A DNA stretch of 64,000 bases from Rhodocollybia butyracea (Eukaryota > Basidiomycota > Agaricomycetes > Agaricales > Omphalotaceae), in the NCBI GenBank assembly GCA_015501585.1, contig JADNRY010000093.1, forward strand, positions 1-64,000. The letters run 5' to 3'. How positions within the stretch are numbered: position 1 is the first letter of the stretch; every line of letters starts with the position of its first letter. Below are positions 54,501 to 64,000 of the stretch, piece by piece. The notes beneath the pieces were generated by a model. It did not search any database, was not told the origin of the DNA, and saw only the letters and a list, made by a program, of their open reading frames with translations. The translations under genes and the position numbers were made by a program.

Positions 54501-56129
54501 ACTATTGTTGCTTCAAACGAAGCTCCTTTCCAACTAGAACAAGCAAAGGTTAGGCATTCAGGAAGGATCTCGTGGTCAAACGAAACATACATGTTCTATA
54601 AAGCAAGTTCAGAATGAGATGTAGAACGAGGAGTTAAATCTAACATACGTGTGATCATTGGGATATAACACAGACGTGATCGCAGCAGCGCTGTTGGACG
54701 ATTCGACAGCGTGTTCGTAATCACCAGCTAGGAACCATATTAGATGCACGTTAACGGCGTGAACACGATATATTCACCGTTGAACGACATTAAGTCGAAC
54801 CCTCTTTTGGGTTTACTCTCCCAGAGCCTCAAATTGTTCGTGTTCTTAGTGTAACAGCCGGGAACCATGACATCGTACGCGACAGCGAGGACCTCCTGGC
54901 CACCATGCCAGATCGCGCGCCCATCCTCTAATCTCTCAGCAGTTCCGTAGAAGCGCACTTCGTAGTTGACATCGATCCGAGGAAGCTCCCAAGGATTCTG
55001 AATCGAGTGATAAGCGCAAGAATTGGCAGATAAGAACAAAGTACCAACCTGCGACTCCAACCACGGGTCTGGGCCCTAGAAGCGCAGTATTCAACACCAT
55101 GATATGACCGGCTGGGAAAAGACAAACCTCCAATTGTTGACCTTCGGGAGAAATATGCTGGGAAATCTCGCGTTAGAGAACATCGGCAAGGGATGTGATA
55201 CCAGAAGACGGACCTGCTGAAAGATACCATACTTGTATCGCAATCCGTAACCCCAAACAGGTAATTCCTGTGAATAAAATCAGCGATTTATCAACAAAAG
55301 AGTACTTCGCACACCTGAGAGGCAGAAGAATCGAGGTAGCAAGCCGCAAGACGGCCGAGACCGCCGTTTCCAAGTCCGGCATCACGTTCTTGTTCCAGGA
55401 GGTCTTCCATATTGAACCCAAGTTTGGTGATACCTTCGCGGTACTGATCCTTCAGGCCGAGGTTAAGAAGCTAGATAGTCGAAATTTAGTAATACGTAGG
55501 AAAGAATGTGTAGACGATATACCGCGTTATCGAATGTACGGCCCATCAAGAACTCGAGTGAAAGGTAATAGGCCCGCTTGGGTGCCTTTTTTGTATAGAA
55601 CAACTGTGTATCATTCCAATTGACCTGGAAAGCATTATTGTAGGCGTGGCGGACGTGCTTTGAAAAGAAAGAGAATTCACGATGAGATCGTCCCTCACAG
55701 AGAGAGCTGCGGCTTGATACGCGCCGAGGTCATCTAAGGCGCGTCGAAATTAGTCTTGAATCTAGGTATATGGGATACCAAGTACCAAGATTGTAGGCTT
55801 GACGTGCAAGGGAGGTTTGGACGTGGTTCACGATGGATTTGGTGATGGAAGTAACATCTAGAGACTGTTCAGATTTTGTCCGAGAGAGATCTGGAAGATC
55901 AAGGGCTTCACCGGTATCCACGCCTCTCGTTCCTTCTTTCCAAACCTTTTCTTCACCTCTTGGCCATTTCTCCTTGCCAGACTCATCAACGTCTGGTGTA
56001 TATCCTATGACAACAAACAATTTGAGCGAAAATCGATGAAGAATGCTGGCTGCATACCGGTCAAAGTTCGTACATGCCTTCTGGGCCTTACAGGCTTCCC
56101 AATTGTTTTTGGGTCAAGAACAGAGGTCA
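51508..56129 (-). CDS. GPH1: Glycogen phosphorylase
   Basis: A gene with more than twenty short exons. It starts at 56129 with [20 protein letters not shown] and splices to [10 protein letters not shown]. Further exons include [40 protein letters not shown], the glycogen/active-site region, [22 protein letters not shown] and [10 protein letters not shown] spliced to TSNMKF. The Lys of SNMKF binds pyridoxal phosphate, followed by [20 protein letters not shown]. The end is [39 protein letters not shown] and [20 protein letters not shown] with stop at 51508. It releases glucose-1-phosphate from cytosolic glycogen. No lesion was seen in the exons I read. Only about 180 bp separate its stop from the SCD6 start. 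Confidence 0.95.
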
Positions 56130-57665
56130 TGGTGAAGAAGGAACAAGATTCGAAACTTGAGCGAAACTCTTCTTATGTAAAGAACAAGTCTCCAGACGAC
56201 GTCATGGGTAGATCAGAAAGAATAAACCAAAGTTCTAGTAGAAGTTCTATAGCTTCACATATTCGTCGATAACGAGCTCCACATCAGAACTTGGTAGGCA
56301 GTTCGACTCTCACAAAGCGGAGAAATCAATGGCTCTCGGCCCCTGATGAAGAGATAACCGACAACTCGCTACAATGATACAAACTATGATACTTGGAAAA
56401 CTTGAGAAAGTTCAAAGCAACTTGAACAAGAAGATTATGGACCAGGACAGTTGCACCTCAGAAAGCTCCTCACAGGTCTCGAAGTTCAGCGAGCTCGCTG
56501 TGTTTTCCAATTTCAGCGACGTCTTCTGTTGGTTTGTTGCGAATTCAACTTGGAATTGCGATAGTGTCGCGGTTAGTGACGAGTGAAACCAAGTTATGCT
56601 TCAATCTGTAGGCACGCAGCCCATAGCCAACATAGTCTATATACAAATTGTTAGAAGCCAAAACAGCGGTTGCGCACTCCTTAAGCTTGAAATTTTGAAA
56701 CCCAACTTTCTCGTCGTCTCTTTCGCCATCCGTCAAGGGAGACAAGCCAATCCAGAATACGTCCCGTATCTGGTAGAAACTCAAAGTTATCTTCGTAGAT
56801 GTAGGGGACCAAGTAGGGGACAGTGACAGTGGCAATAACACGGCGTGATCCAAGAGATCTCTGTACGGTGGGTTTTCAGCGGATGAACATGAATGTCACC
56901 ATATAGCCAAGAGCTTGTAAAATTTATCCAGAGTTCGATCAAAAAGTTGAGAACAAAAGAACAAAAGAACAAGTACTAAGATAGGGGCTAAGGCTGACCA
57001 CGGTCATGTGATAGATGACTCTTCGCGTTTCGCGTCTTATACCATACTTCACCGCAAACATCCATCTCCACTGTGGTATGTATAGGAGCCTCTTTCTACA
57101 CTAGGACAAAACTAACACTCTCATGACCTTTTTCACGAGTCTGTCTTCACCCTGGTCCGAGAACCTTACATTGACAGCATTTCTTACTACTCGTTATCGT
57201 TCTACACATATCCTTCTTACTAAAGGACACCCGGGCACCTCTCAATCTAACGCCGGAGGACGTGTAAGGTCCTTATAGCCCAGAAGCCCAAGGTTGCCTA
57301 AAGAAACTTTACTATGGCCGTAATGCATCCGCTAGTGAGTCTAATCTCTCACCTGCCATATTCAGGACTAGTTGGAATCGAATACCACTTTCTTAGCATC
57401 TGTCGTTCTTCGACTTCCTCGTAGACGATTAGTTCAACCGAACAGAGGCTAAATGCTCTGTCAATGAATACGATCCAAAGGCAGGGCTGGGGTAGATGCT
57501 TATCTCCCTTTTTCGTTTCGTCCCAAGCTGTCATTTGATTGGATACAATAGGGAAACAGGAAAACCTATAGATCAAAGATAGATATAGATATGTACATAC
57601 AGGTATACCACTTGTGTCATGAAGATGCTTCTAAAAAGTTCTATGCATTAAATATAATCCCCCAA
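56130..57665. other. Upstream region of GPH1, 1.5 kb, no gene seen
   Basis: Short ORFs on both strands (for example 56545-56853 minus, 56374-56586 plus) lack family features and conserved splice structure. It is the presumed GPH1 promoter plus the ammonium transporter 3' region. Confidence 0.5.
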
Positions 57666-59727
57666 TTAAGCATCTGAGACACTCGTTTCGATTTTTTCCT
57701 GCTCAGAATGGACATCGTGAGACGGAGGGAGAACACTGTTTCCATTCGTATGGGAAAACCCGTTTACATTTCCCGGATGCCGATGCAAGTCGTTCTCCGG
57801 TATACCATGCCTGTCCCCGGCGGCGACATGGTGTTCAGAAGGGTTGGCGTTAGTACCGAAAAATCCATCTGTGACGTCTCGTCGTATTTCGATGTAGTCA
57901 GTGGCGAATTCACCAATCTGATGGAAAAGCATAGGTCAGTAACCTACAAGATCGCCAAAATAATTCAAGCCTTGCCTCGACTTCATCCATTCCCAGAGAC
58001 TCATCTTCCGGAGTGCTTCTCAGCTTCAGTCCGGGTATCATGTCGATTATTTTGGCGAGTGCAGCAGTAACGACGAAGCTGTACGCGCACGTAGCGCAAA
58101 TGTACGCAAATTGAATGTACAGTTGTTTCCAGTTGTGATCCATGAACCCGCCACGGTTGGTGCTGACACCGTCAAGACGGATCACCTCGATTGTGCCAAA
58201 GAACGCATTCAGCAACAGACCAACTATACCGCCCACAGCGTGTTCAGCGAACAGATCCAGGGCATCATCAATTTGGAAGATGAATTTCACTGGAATGCGG
58301 CTTTAATAAGACTTTGACGGACGAAGAGCACAAAAAACTCACTCTTGGTAGCCAGATTACATAGTGCACCTGAGACCACGCCAATGATAACCGATGCCCA
58401 TGGATGCACGAAACCTGAGGAAGGTGTTGCTGCGACTAGACCAGCTATAGTTCCGGAGCAGAAACCGACCATACTCCAACGCCGTTCGTATCGGTAATCC
58501 ATAAGACACCAAATCATTCCTCCAAAGGCGGCGGCGAGCATAGAATTCCATATCGCGAGAATTGCGCGAAGATTGGCACCACTGATAAACGGCTTCAGTC
58601 AAAATGATACCTTTTTAGGACCTGATCCTTACAATGCGGAACCTCCGTTGAATCCCAACCAGCCGAACCATAGTAAGAAAGTTCCAAGACAGACGAGGGA
58701 GACATTATGGGGACGGAAATTGAGTAGCTCTTTATCTTGTCTCCGGCCTATCACCCAGGAAAGAGCGAGTCCACTGACCCCACTGCCGATTTCGACAGGA
58801 CCCCCGCCTATGTAGATGAAAGACATTAACTGTGGGTAACGGAGAGCGATGATATTCGGAATCACCTGCGAAATCAAGCACCCCCCAGGAGAAGGCCCAG
58901 CCATTGGCCCCCCAGACCCAATAAGCAAGGGGGTCGTACACAAGTGTCATCCAAGCAAAGCTGAAAACCATGGCGGGCATAACTCTCCCTCGTTCTAATT
59001 ACTTCTCTCAGGAACACGTAAATTCAATTCGAAACAATACACACGCACCCGCGATACCACCCATCAGAATACCAATGGTCACGCAAGCAAATTCCATTTG
59101 GAAAAAACTGTAAAGGATCTCTGGAATCAAGGGCGATCCAGGCGACGGTTCTCCCAGTACTTTCATTAGACCAAAGTTGCGCAGATTACCAATGAAACCG
59201 TTTGTAGCCGAAGATGAAAAAGCAAGGGAATAGCCCCAGAACCACCATTGGAAGATTCCGACGGCATTACTTGCTGAGAAGGGGGGATGAGATGATGATG
59301 AAGGTAGAGGAAGATATTGGAGTACCTGCGACGGCCCAGATTAATGATACTGTAAAGTTACTTCAGAGTCTGTAGAGCGGCGAGTACGGAAATTTTACTC
59401 ACGGGCACTTTTCCGGCGAGCAAGGCCTGAGTATAGAAAGGCTACACAGCGATCAGCTTTTATTTTTTTTCTCGATCGCGAGTGGTGTGCGCACCTAGTC
59501 CTGGAACCATGAGCAACACCATCGCGCCAGCCACGATGATGAACGCGACGTCGCCGCCATCGTATCTGTGACTCGAAGGTGAATGGAGAGAACACTTTTT
59601 TTACAGCATAAGGAAGGCAGACCGTACAAAGTGGAGTTGGCACCTTGAGGAGAACAGCTCAAAAAATCAGCAGCGATCTTTTTAAAGGAAAGGAAATAGA
59701 TAACGTACGATGAGCTACTGAGTTCAT
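57666..59727 (-). CDS. Mep/Amt ammonium transporter, Mep1/3-like
   Basis: Start at 59727 (MNSVAHR, spliced to ANSTLYDGGDVAFIIVAGAM). Exons then give VLLMVPGLAFLYSGLARRKS, SNAVGIFQWWFWGYSLAFSS, FFQMEFACVTIGILMGGIAG, MVFSFAWMTLVYDPLAYWVW, VLDFAGGGPVEIGSGVSGLA, TFLLWFGWLGFNGGSAL, DDALDLFAEHAVGGIVGLLL and a cytosolic tail ending SEQEKIETSVSDA. This is the eleven-helix Amt fold; it imports ammonium across the plasma membrane. At the first position of the pore His pair the sequence has Glu (GPVEIGSG); the second His (EHAVGG) is kept. That substitution is typical of Mep1/Mep3 rather than the sensor-type Mep2. The chosen donor GTACGG after exon 2 keeps the frame. Confidence 0.93.
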
Positions 59728-59820
59728 AGTAGTCTGAGGATCGGGGAATGTGGGGGAAAAAGGCTGAACCTAAAATTGCAAAAACTATAACATACGGAAA
59801 ACGGGCCTGCCAACATGAAA

Positions 59821-59898
59821 GATAAGGAGATAAGGAAATCCTGTGCATGACATGCGCGAATTACATAACTCCCTCGTTCGCGTCGGCTAGTAGATAAG
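59821..59898. promoter_or_regulatory. Three GATAAG sites upstream of the ammonium transporter
   Basis: GATAAG occurs at 59821-59826, 59829-59834 and 59893-59898, that is 94-171 bp before the start codon. GATA factors of the AreA/Nit2/Gln3 type activate ammonium transporter genes under nitrogen limitation through paired sites of this kind. Binding here is inferred. Confidence 0.6.
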
Positions 59899-61148
59899 AG
59901 GCTAGTCTTTGGTCGAGCTCATCGTGTGTGCTGGCGTAGTTATCGACCGCGGCTGTTCCTTCCATGTACGAGACCGCGTTTCATACCAGTCGGATATTGG
60001 TCGGACGAGAAAATGTTCGTTATGGGCGCCAGTGCCACGAGGGTCGCACGCTAGAATTCTCCGGAACAACTCGTGGTACGTTTATATCGACTTGAAAGCT
60101 TGCTTGTAAGTCTCGTCCAGCTACTTCAAACTGGAGCAGGTACTTATGCATTATGCCTAAAATGCTACTCTATACAGCCATTGAAAGATGTTATACAACT
60201 TCAAGCTGAAACTGTCAAACAGCCGCATCAATCAGTGGGAACGTCTGAGGAATGTGGGCGCCTAAGTACCGTCCTTGTGTTCTTTTAGTTTTTTTCATGG
60301 CTGACTTGATCATGCTAACATAACTGTTTTTTCTGCCCAGCTACGACAACGTACATTGTGAAGGCTGTCACAACTTGAAGTTACGGGATTCTCATATTCA
60401 TAATTTCAGCCTAGTCCCTAGATTCGTCTGCGAATCGGAATCTTCTATCGATGTCAACGAACCTACGCTGGCCTTAACGTCGGTAGTGGGTTTGGCCCGA
60501 CGATAAAGTGCTCTAAAATGATTCAAACGCCATCTTGTCTTTCGGTCGGTCCCTCGGGCGGCGTTGGAGGGCTGGGCTGGACCTACTACTAGGCACAACT
60601 GAATTCTGGGGTGTATCCCTGAAAACCTTGGGTGCGAGTCGTTCCCAACGGTATGAACGTCACTGAAAGGAGATTCTATGTACATGACTACGATTTTGTT
60701 GTCTTTTCATCCTCCAGGTTCCTCCCAAGTGCGCGTCGAAAGTAAACCTGACGGCGATGGCCAAGCCTAACCGGTGTAACGCGTTTAAAGTATATACATA
60801 GTGAGTCTCGATTTTACCAAGTTTGACTATGACATTTTTGATCCCCTTCTTCTCCCCTTAGTGCTCAGGAACTCAGGCATATTCCAGGGGGGAAAGCCGT
60901 CGGTTAGAAAAATCATCCGTTCACTTCCGCAGACGTTCTGACCCTTAGCTGTCTGGGTAGAATACGACAGCAAGCACAGTGGTAGCCTAGCTTGTCAGAA
61001 GTATTCTTCAGATATTAGTGACACCACAGCCTTGCGGTTTTCGTTCTGCTATAAAACCAGTCCAAACTCGAGGGTTTTGTTCACTCAACAGCCCACCTTC
61101 CTTTGCTCTTGATCCTTTCTGCTTAAAGCACTCTAACCCTCTTTCAAT
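59899..61148. other. Divergent intergenic region, no gene seen
   Basis: Lies between the ammonium transporter start and the start of the coiled-coil repeat gene. An ORF at 60398-60685 (minus) has no recognisable motif. A pyrimidine-rich stretch directly precedes 61149, usual for fungal promoters. Confidence 0.45.
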
Positions 61149-63972
61149 ATGTCTGCTGGAAACGTACGTCTCTGCTTCTCTACCTTCGATAGTTTTAGCT
61201 GATCCATTTCTCCTTCTAGATTCGCGAAATTGTCGTCTCCAACAATGGAATGTATGATGCAAGTATCTACATCATCACTGGCGCTGGCACTCCCTATGCC
61301 TTAAAGCCCCAAGTTGAAGCCAATGAACACGATGTTGCCTTTGATCTCTCCAAGGTTGCGGGTTTGCGTAACGGTGATTCGGTCAGTGCACACTATCAGA
61401 GTTTTTGGACATGTTACTCACCTCCCGCATATTAACCGTACAGATCCAAGTCAGGGTTGTTTCTGGTCAAGCTGTTGCATGCACCGACCCGACGATCTTC
61501 ACATACAACAGGAATAACTTGAAGGATGCTGCCACTTTCGCCCTAGCAGGCACTGCTCAGGCGCCTATCATCTCCTTCCAAGCACCTTTCTGCATGCCAG
61601 TTGAACCCACCATCCGCGCTGTTGCCGACCCTAAACCACTGCAGTCGTACACCGTGACTTGGTCGGGCGCATCCGCCTCCGTTCCTCTGCCTTCCCCGCC
61701 CTTGGAAAACGTCACACGTAGCTCAGCAACTGAGTGTTACTCTCCAACTAGCTCTAGCTCTGCAGAAAGCGTCATTGCCGGCCCTGAGCTGGACTGTTCT
61801 GTTCCTGCTCCGAAAACTCCCATTGCCGAACCGAAACGTACTCACGCGCGCAGTCCATCTCCCACTCAACTCAAGTCTCTTCTTCTGATCAGGAGGAAGA
61901 GTCTGGACTTGACCAAGTACATTGTCCCGGCCACGCCGTCTCTCCCTACTTCTGACGCTGCTGATCTCGATAAACTTCGCGTTGACATCAATGAGACCAG
62001 GTATCTGGTAGTTCAAATCCAGAACCAAGTCATGGAACATCATAATGAAATCGCCCAGCTGACTCTTGAAATCAGAGACGCAGCGAGCAAGCAGGCGGCG
62101 AGTCAGAAAACCATGGAAGCTATGCTCCAACAGATCATATCGACCCAGTCGGCTGCTCCATCGTTCGCTACTAGTCATGGTTCCGAGCTCGACAACCTCC
62201 GCGCGGATGTAAACGAGACCAGGGACATGGTCATGCAAATTCAAAGTCGCGATGAAATCACCCAGCTGACTACCGAGATCCGAGAGGTTGCGAGCAGGCA
62301 GGCTGCGAGCCAGAAAATGACTGAAGATATTCTTCAGCTCATCGTATCGAACCAGTCTGCTGCTGCTCCGTCCTATTCTACTACCGATGCTTCTGAGCTT
62401 GTTGACCTCCGTGCCGACGTCAACGAGACCAAGGATATCGTCATGCAGATTCATAATCGCAATGAAATCACCCAGCTCACTACCGAAATCCGAGAGGTGG
62501 CGAGCTGGCAGTCCGCCAGTCAGAAAATGACCGAAGACATCCTTCAGTACATTGTATCGAACCAGTCTGCCGCTTCATCTTTCCCTGCTACCGATGGTTC
62601 TGAGTTGGTTAACCTTCGCTCAGACGTCAACGAGATCAAGGATATTGTCGCCCAAATCCAGAATCGTGATGAAACCACCCAGGTGATTACCGAAATACGG
62701 GAGGAGGCGAACAAGCTAGCTGCGAGTCAGAGAACGATGGAAAATATGCTGCAGGAGATTGTATCAAACCAGTGGACTGCTCCGTTTACCATTGATAATT
62801 CTGAGATCGTTGACCTCCGTGCAGACGTTAACGAGATTAGGGATATCGTCATGCAAGTCCAGAATCGCGATGAAAGCACCCAGGTAGCCACCGAAATCCG
62901 AGAACTGGCGAATAGACAGGCTGCGAGCCAGAAAATGACGGAGGATATCCTTCAGTATATCGTGTCGAATCAATCGGCTGCTCCATCTTTCCCTACTGCA
63001 GATGATTCCGAGCTCGTTAACCTCCGTGCGGACGTGAACGAAACCAAGGATATTGTCACCCAGATTCAGAACGGCGAGGAAATTGCTCAGCTTACCACTG
63101 AAATCCGAGAGATGGCGAACTGCCAGGCTATCAGTCAGAAGACGACTGCAGATATTCTTCAGCTCATCGTATCGAACCAGTCTGTTACTCCGGCTTTCCC
63201 TACTACTGATGGCTCCGAGCTCGTTAATCTCCGCGAGGAAATCAACGAGACCAGGGAGATCGTTAGGCAAATCCGGAATCGCGATGAAATCGCCCAGCTT
63301 ACAACTGAAATCCGAGAGGTGGCGAACAGACAAGCTGCGAGCCAGAAAACGCTCGAAGATATGCTTCAGCATATCATATTGAAGCAGAACCAAGTCCAAG
63401 ATGACGGTGATTCCAAGCCATCGCTAAACCGCCCGCGTGCCAACTCTTCCGTCGAATCTCTCCAACAGGCTACTAGCTTTGTCTCAGCTGCTTCTGTCGC
63501 AGCGCGCGCTCAGACTTCGTTCGCAGCGCGCGCTCAGACTTCGTTCGCTACGCTTGCCCAACCGACCGCGCAGTATGTGCAGTACACGCTAGCTAGAGCG
63601 CCATCTCCGGCCCATTCTCAGCACACTTTGGAATCTGGTTACACTCTGCAGCAGGCTACTACTGCTTCGGTCCCTGCTCAAGTTTCAATTTCTGCCCTTC
63701 CTCAGCCAGCAGCCACTTCCGCCACTCAGTACATGCAATACACGCTAGCTAGGGCGCCATCTCCCGCCCCACCTGCAAAGGCTACAGCAATCCCCGTTCA
63801 GATGTCCACCGGTCGACTCGGGGAGGTGGACTTTAGAAATGACGCTGATTGGTCCGGGTTGGCACACAACTTCAATGGCATCAATGCCTCGTCGCCGTCC
63901 TCGATATATCTCATGCTCACGCCTAGCCAGGAGAGTTCCTTGCTTCACGCTGGCGTAGGTGTAGCAAACTAA
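61149..63972 (+). CDS. Protein with small N-terminal domain and seven coiled-coil-like repeats, function unknown
   Basis: Three exons (61149-61163, 61220-61381, 61444-63972; introns 56 and 62 nt) give 901 residues. Residues 1 to about 110 (MSAGNIREIVVSNNGMYDAS, FDLSKVAGLRNGDSIQVRVV, DPTIFTYNRNNL) look like a compact beta-rich domain. I have seen this pattern in small fungal hypothetical proteins but know no function. A Ser/Pro-rich linker follows. Then, from about residue 230, come seven tandem repeats of about 70 residues: SELVNLRADVNETKDIVMQI, then QLTTEIREVANRQAASQK and ILQ.IVSNQS. They read as two amphipathic helices each. The end is Ala/Gln/Pro-rich with a duplicated QYTLARAPSPA motif. 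No signal peptide or membrane segment. Likely a cytosolic filament or scaffold; this is inference. Confidence 0.85.
61966..63390 (+). repeat. Seven tandem coding repeats of about 210 bp
   Basis: Units start near 61966, 62185, 62395, 62602, 62800, 63007 and 63217, each at the codons for SEL(V/D).LR or its equivalent. The first unit is longer because of an extra QVMEHHN stretch. Similarity is highest in the STTEIRE and ASQK parts. Confidence 0.88.
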
Positions 63973-64000
63973 GATGTATGTACCCGGAAAGGAAGCTCGA

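Noticed and set aside
56545..56853. 102-codon ORF upstream of GPH1
   Set aside because: No recognisable motifs or splice structure; length is within chance expectation for this composition.
61723..63399. Long minus-strand ORFs (243 and 211 codons)
   Set aside because: They are antisense to the repeat protein; the periodic sequence keeps the opposite frame open.

Overview
This is nuclear DNA of a basidiomycete fungus, most likely an Agaricomycete; I cannot name the species. The evidence is the many GT-AG introns of about 45-60 nt, a DUF6534-type membrane protein family that is expanded in Agaricomycetes, fungal Scd6, glycogen phosphorylase and Mep/Amt genes with many short exons, and fungal-type DIRS/Ngaro, copia, mariner and hAT elements. 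About 49.7 kb is a repeat-rich accessory block. The last 14 kb is ordinary conserved gene space.

Block 1 (1-49.7 kb) is built from four diverged copies of one unit. Each unit has a DUF6534 seven-helix-type gene (minus strand) followed upstream by a protein tyrosine phosphatase (PTP) gene, also on the minus strand. Unit 1 has DUF6534 at 1430-3382 and a PTP split at 3845-4618 and 8709-9064. Unit 2 has DUF6534 at 23851-25814 and a truncated PTP at 26340-26748. Unit 3 has DUF6534 at 27197-29184 and a frameshifted PTP at 30480-31848. Unit 4 has DUF6534 at 43821-45827 and an intact PTP at 47452-48798. Units 1 and 2 also carry an intron-containing tRNA at one end. A third family (start MAHLMRAAKSASRW) lies beyond the PTP in units 3 (intact) and 4 (broken). 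Because the units are paralogues, they serve as empty-site controls for transposon insertions.

Transposons in block 1: a hAT-like MITE (538-967); a 4.09-kb mariner-like element (4619-8708) that carries a second gene, AT-hook plus SAM-like, beside its transposase and sits with a TA duplication inside a PTP gene; a nearly palindromic MITE (7015-7381) inside that second gene; a hAT-like MITE with an internal perfect hairpin (12448-13091) and a truncated relative (38474-39083); a full copia retrotransposon with 5-bp TSD (13317-23003) containing a 4.7-kb foldback element (14476-19206), itself containing a 0.9-kb insertion; a Ngaro-type tyrosine-recombinase retrotransposon with A1-B1-A2-B2 split direct repeats (31931-37713); and a 1.8-kb long-TIR element with a perfect 8-bp TSD (40248-42059).

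A mutational signature runs through block 1. Differences between paired repeats and almost all nonsense codons are C-to-T changes at CpG, often TCG to TTG, which turns CGA (Arg) into TGA. The same change turned the anticodon of one tRNA copy from UCG to UCA.

Block 2 (50-64 kb) holds SCD6/sum2 (mRNA translation repressor and decapping activator), glycogen phosphorylase GPH1, a Mep1-type ammonium transporter with clustered GATAAG sites in its promoter, and a 901-residue protein of unknown function with a small N-terminal domain and seven 70-residue coiled-coil-like repeats.
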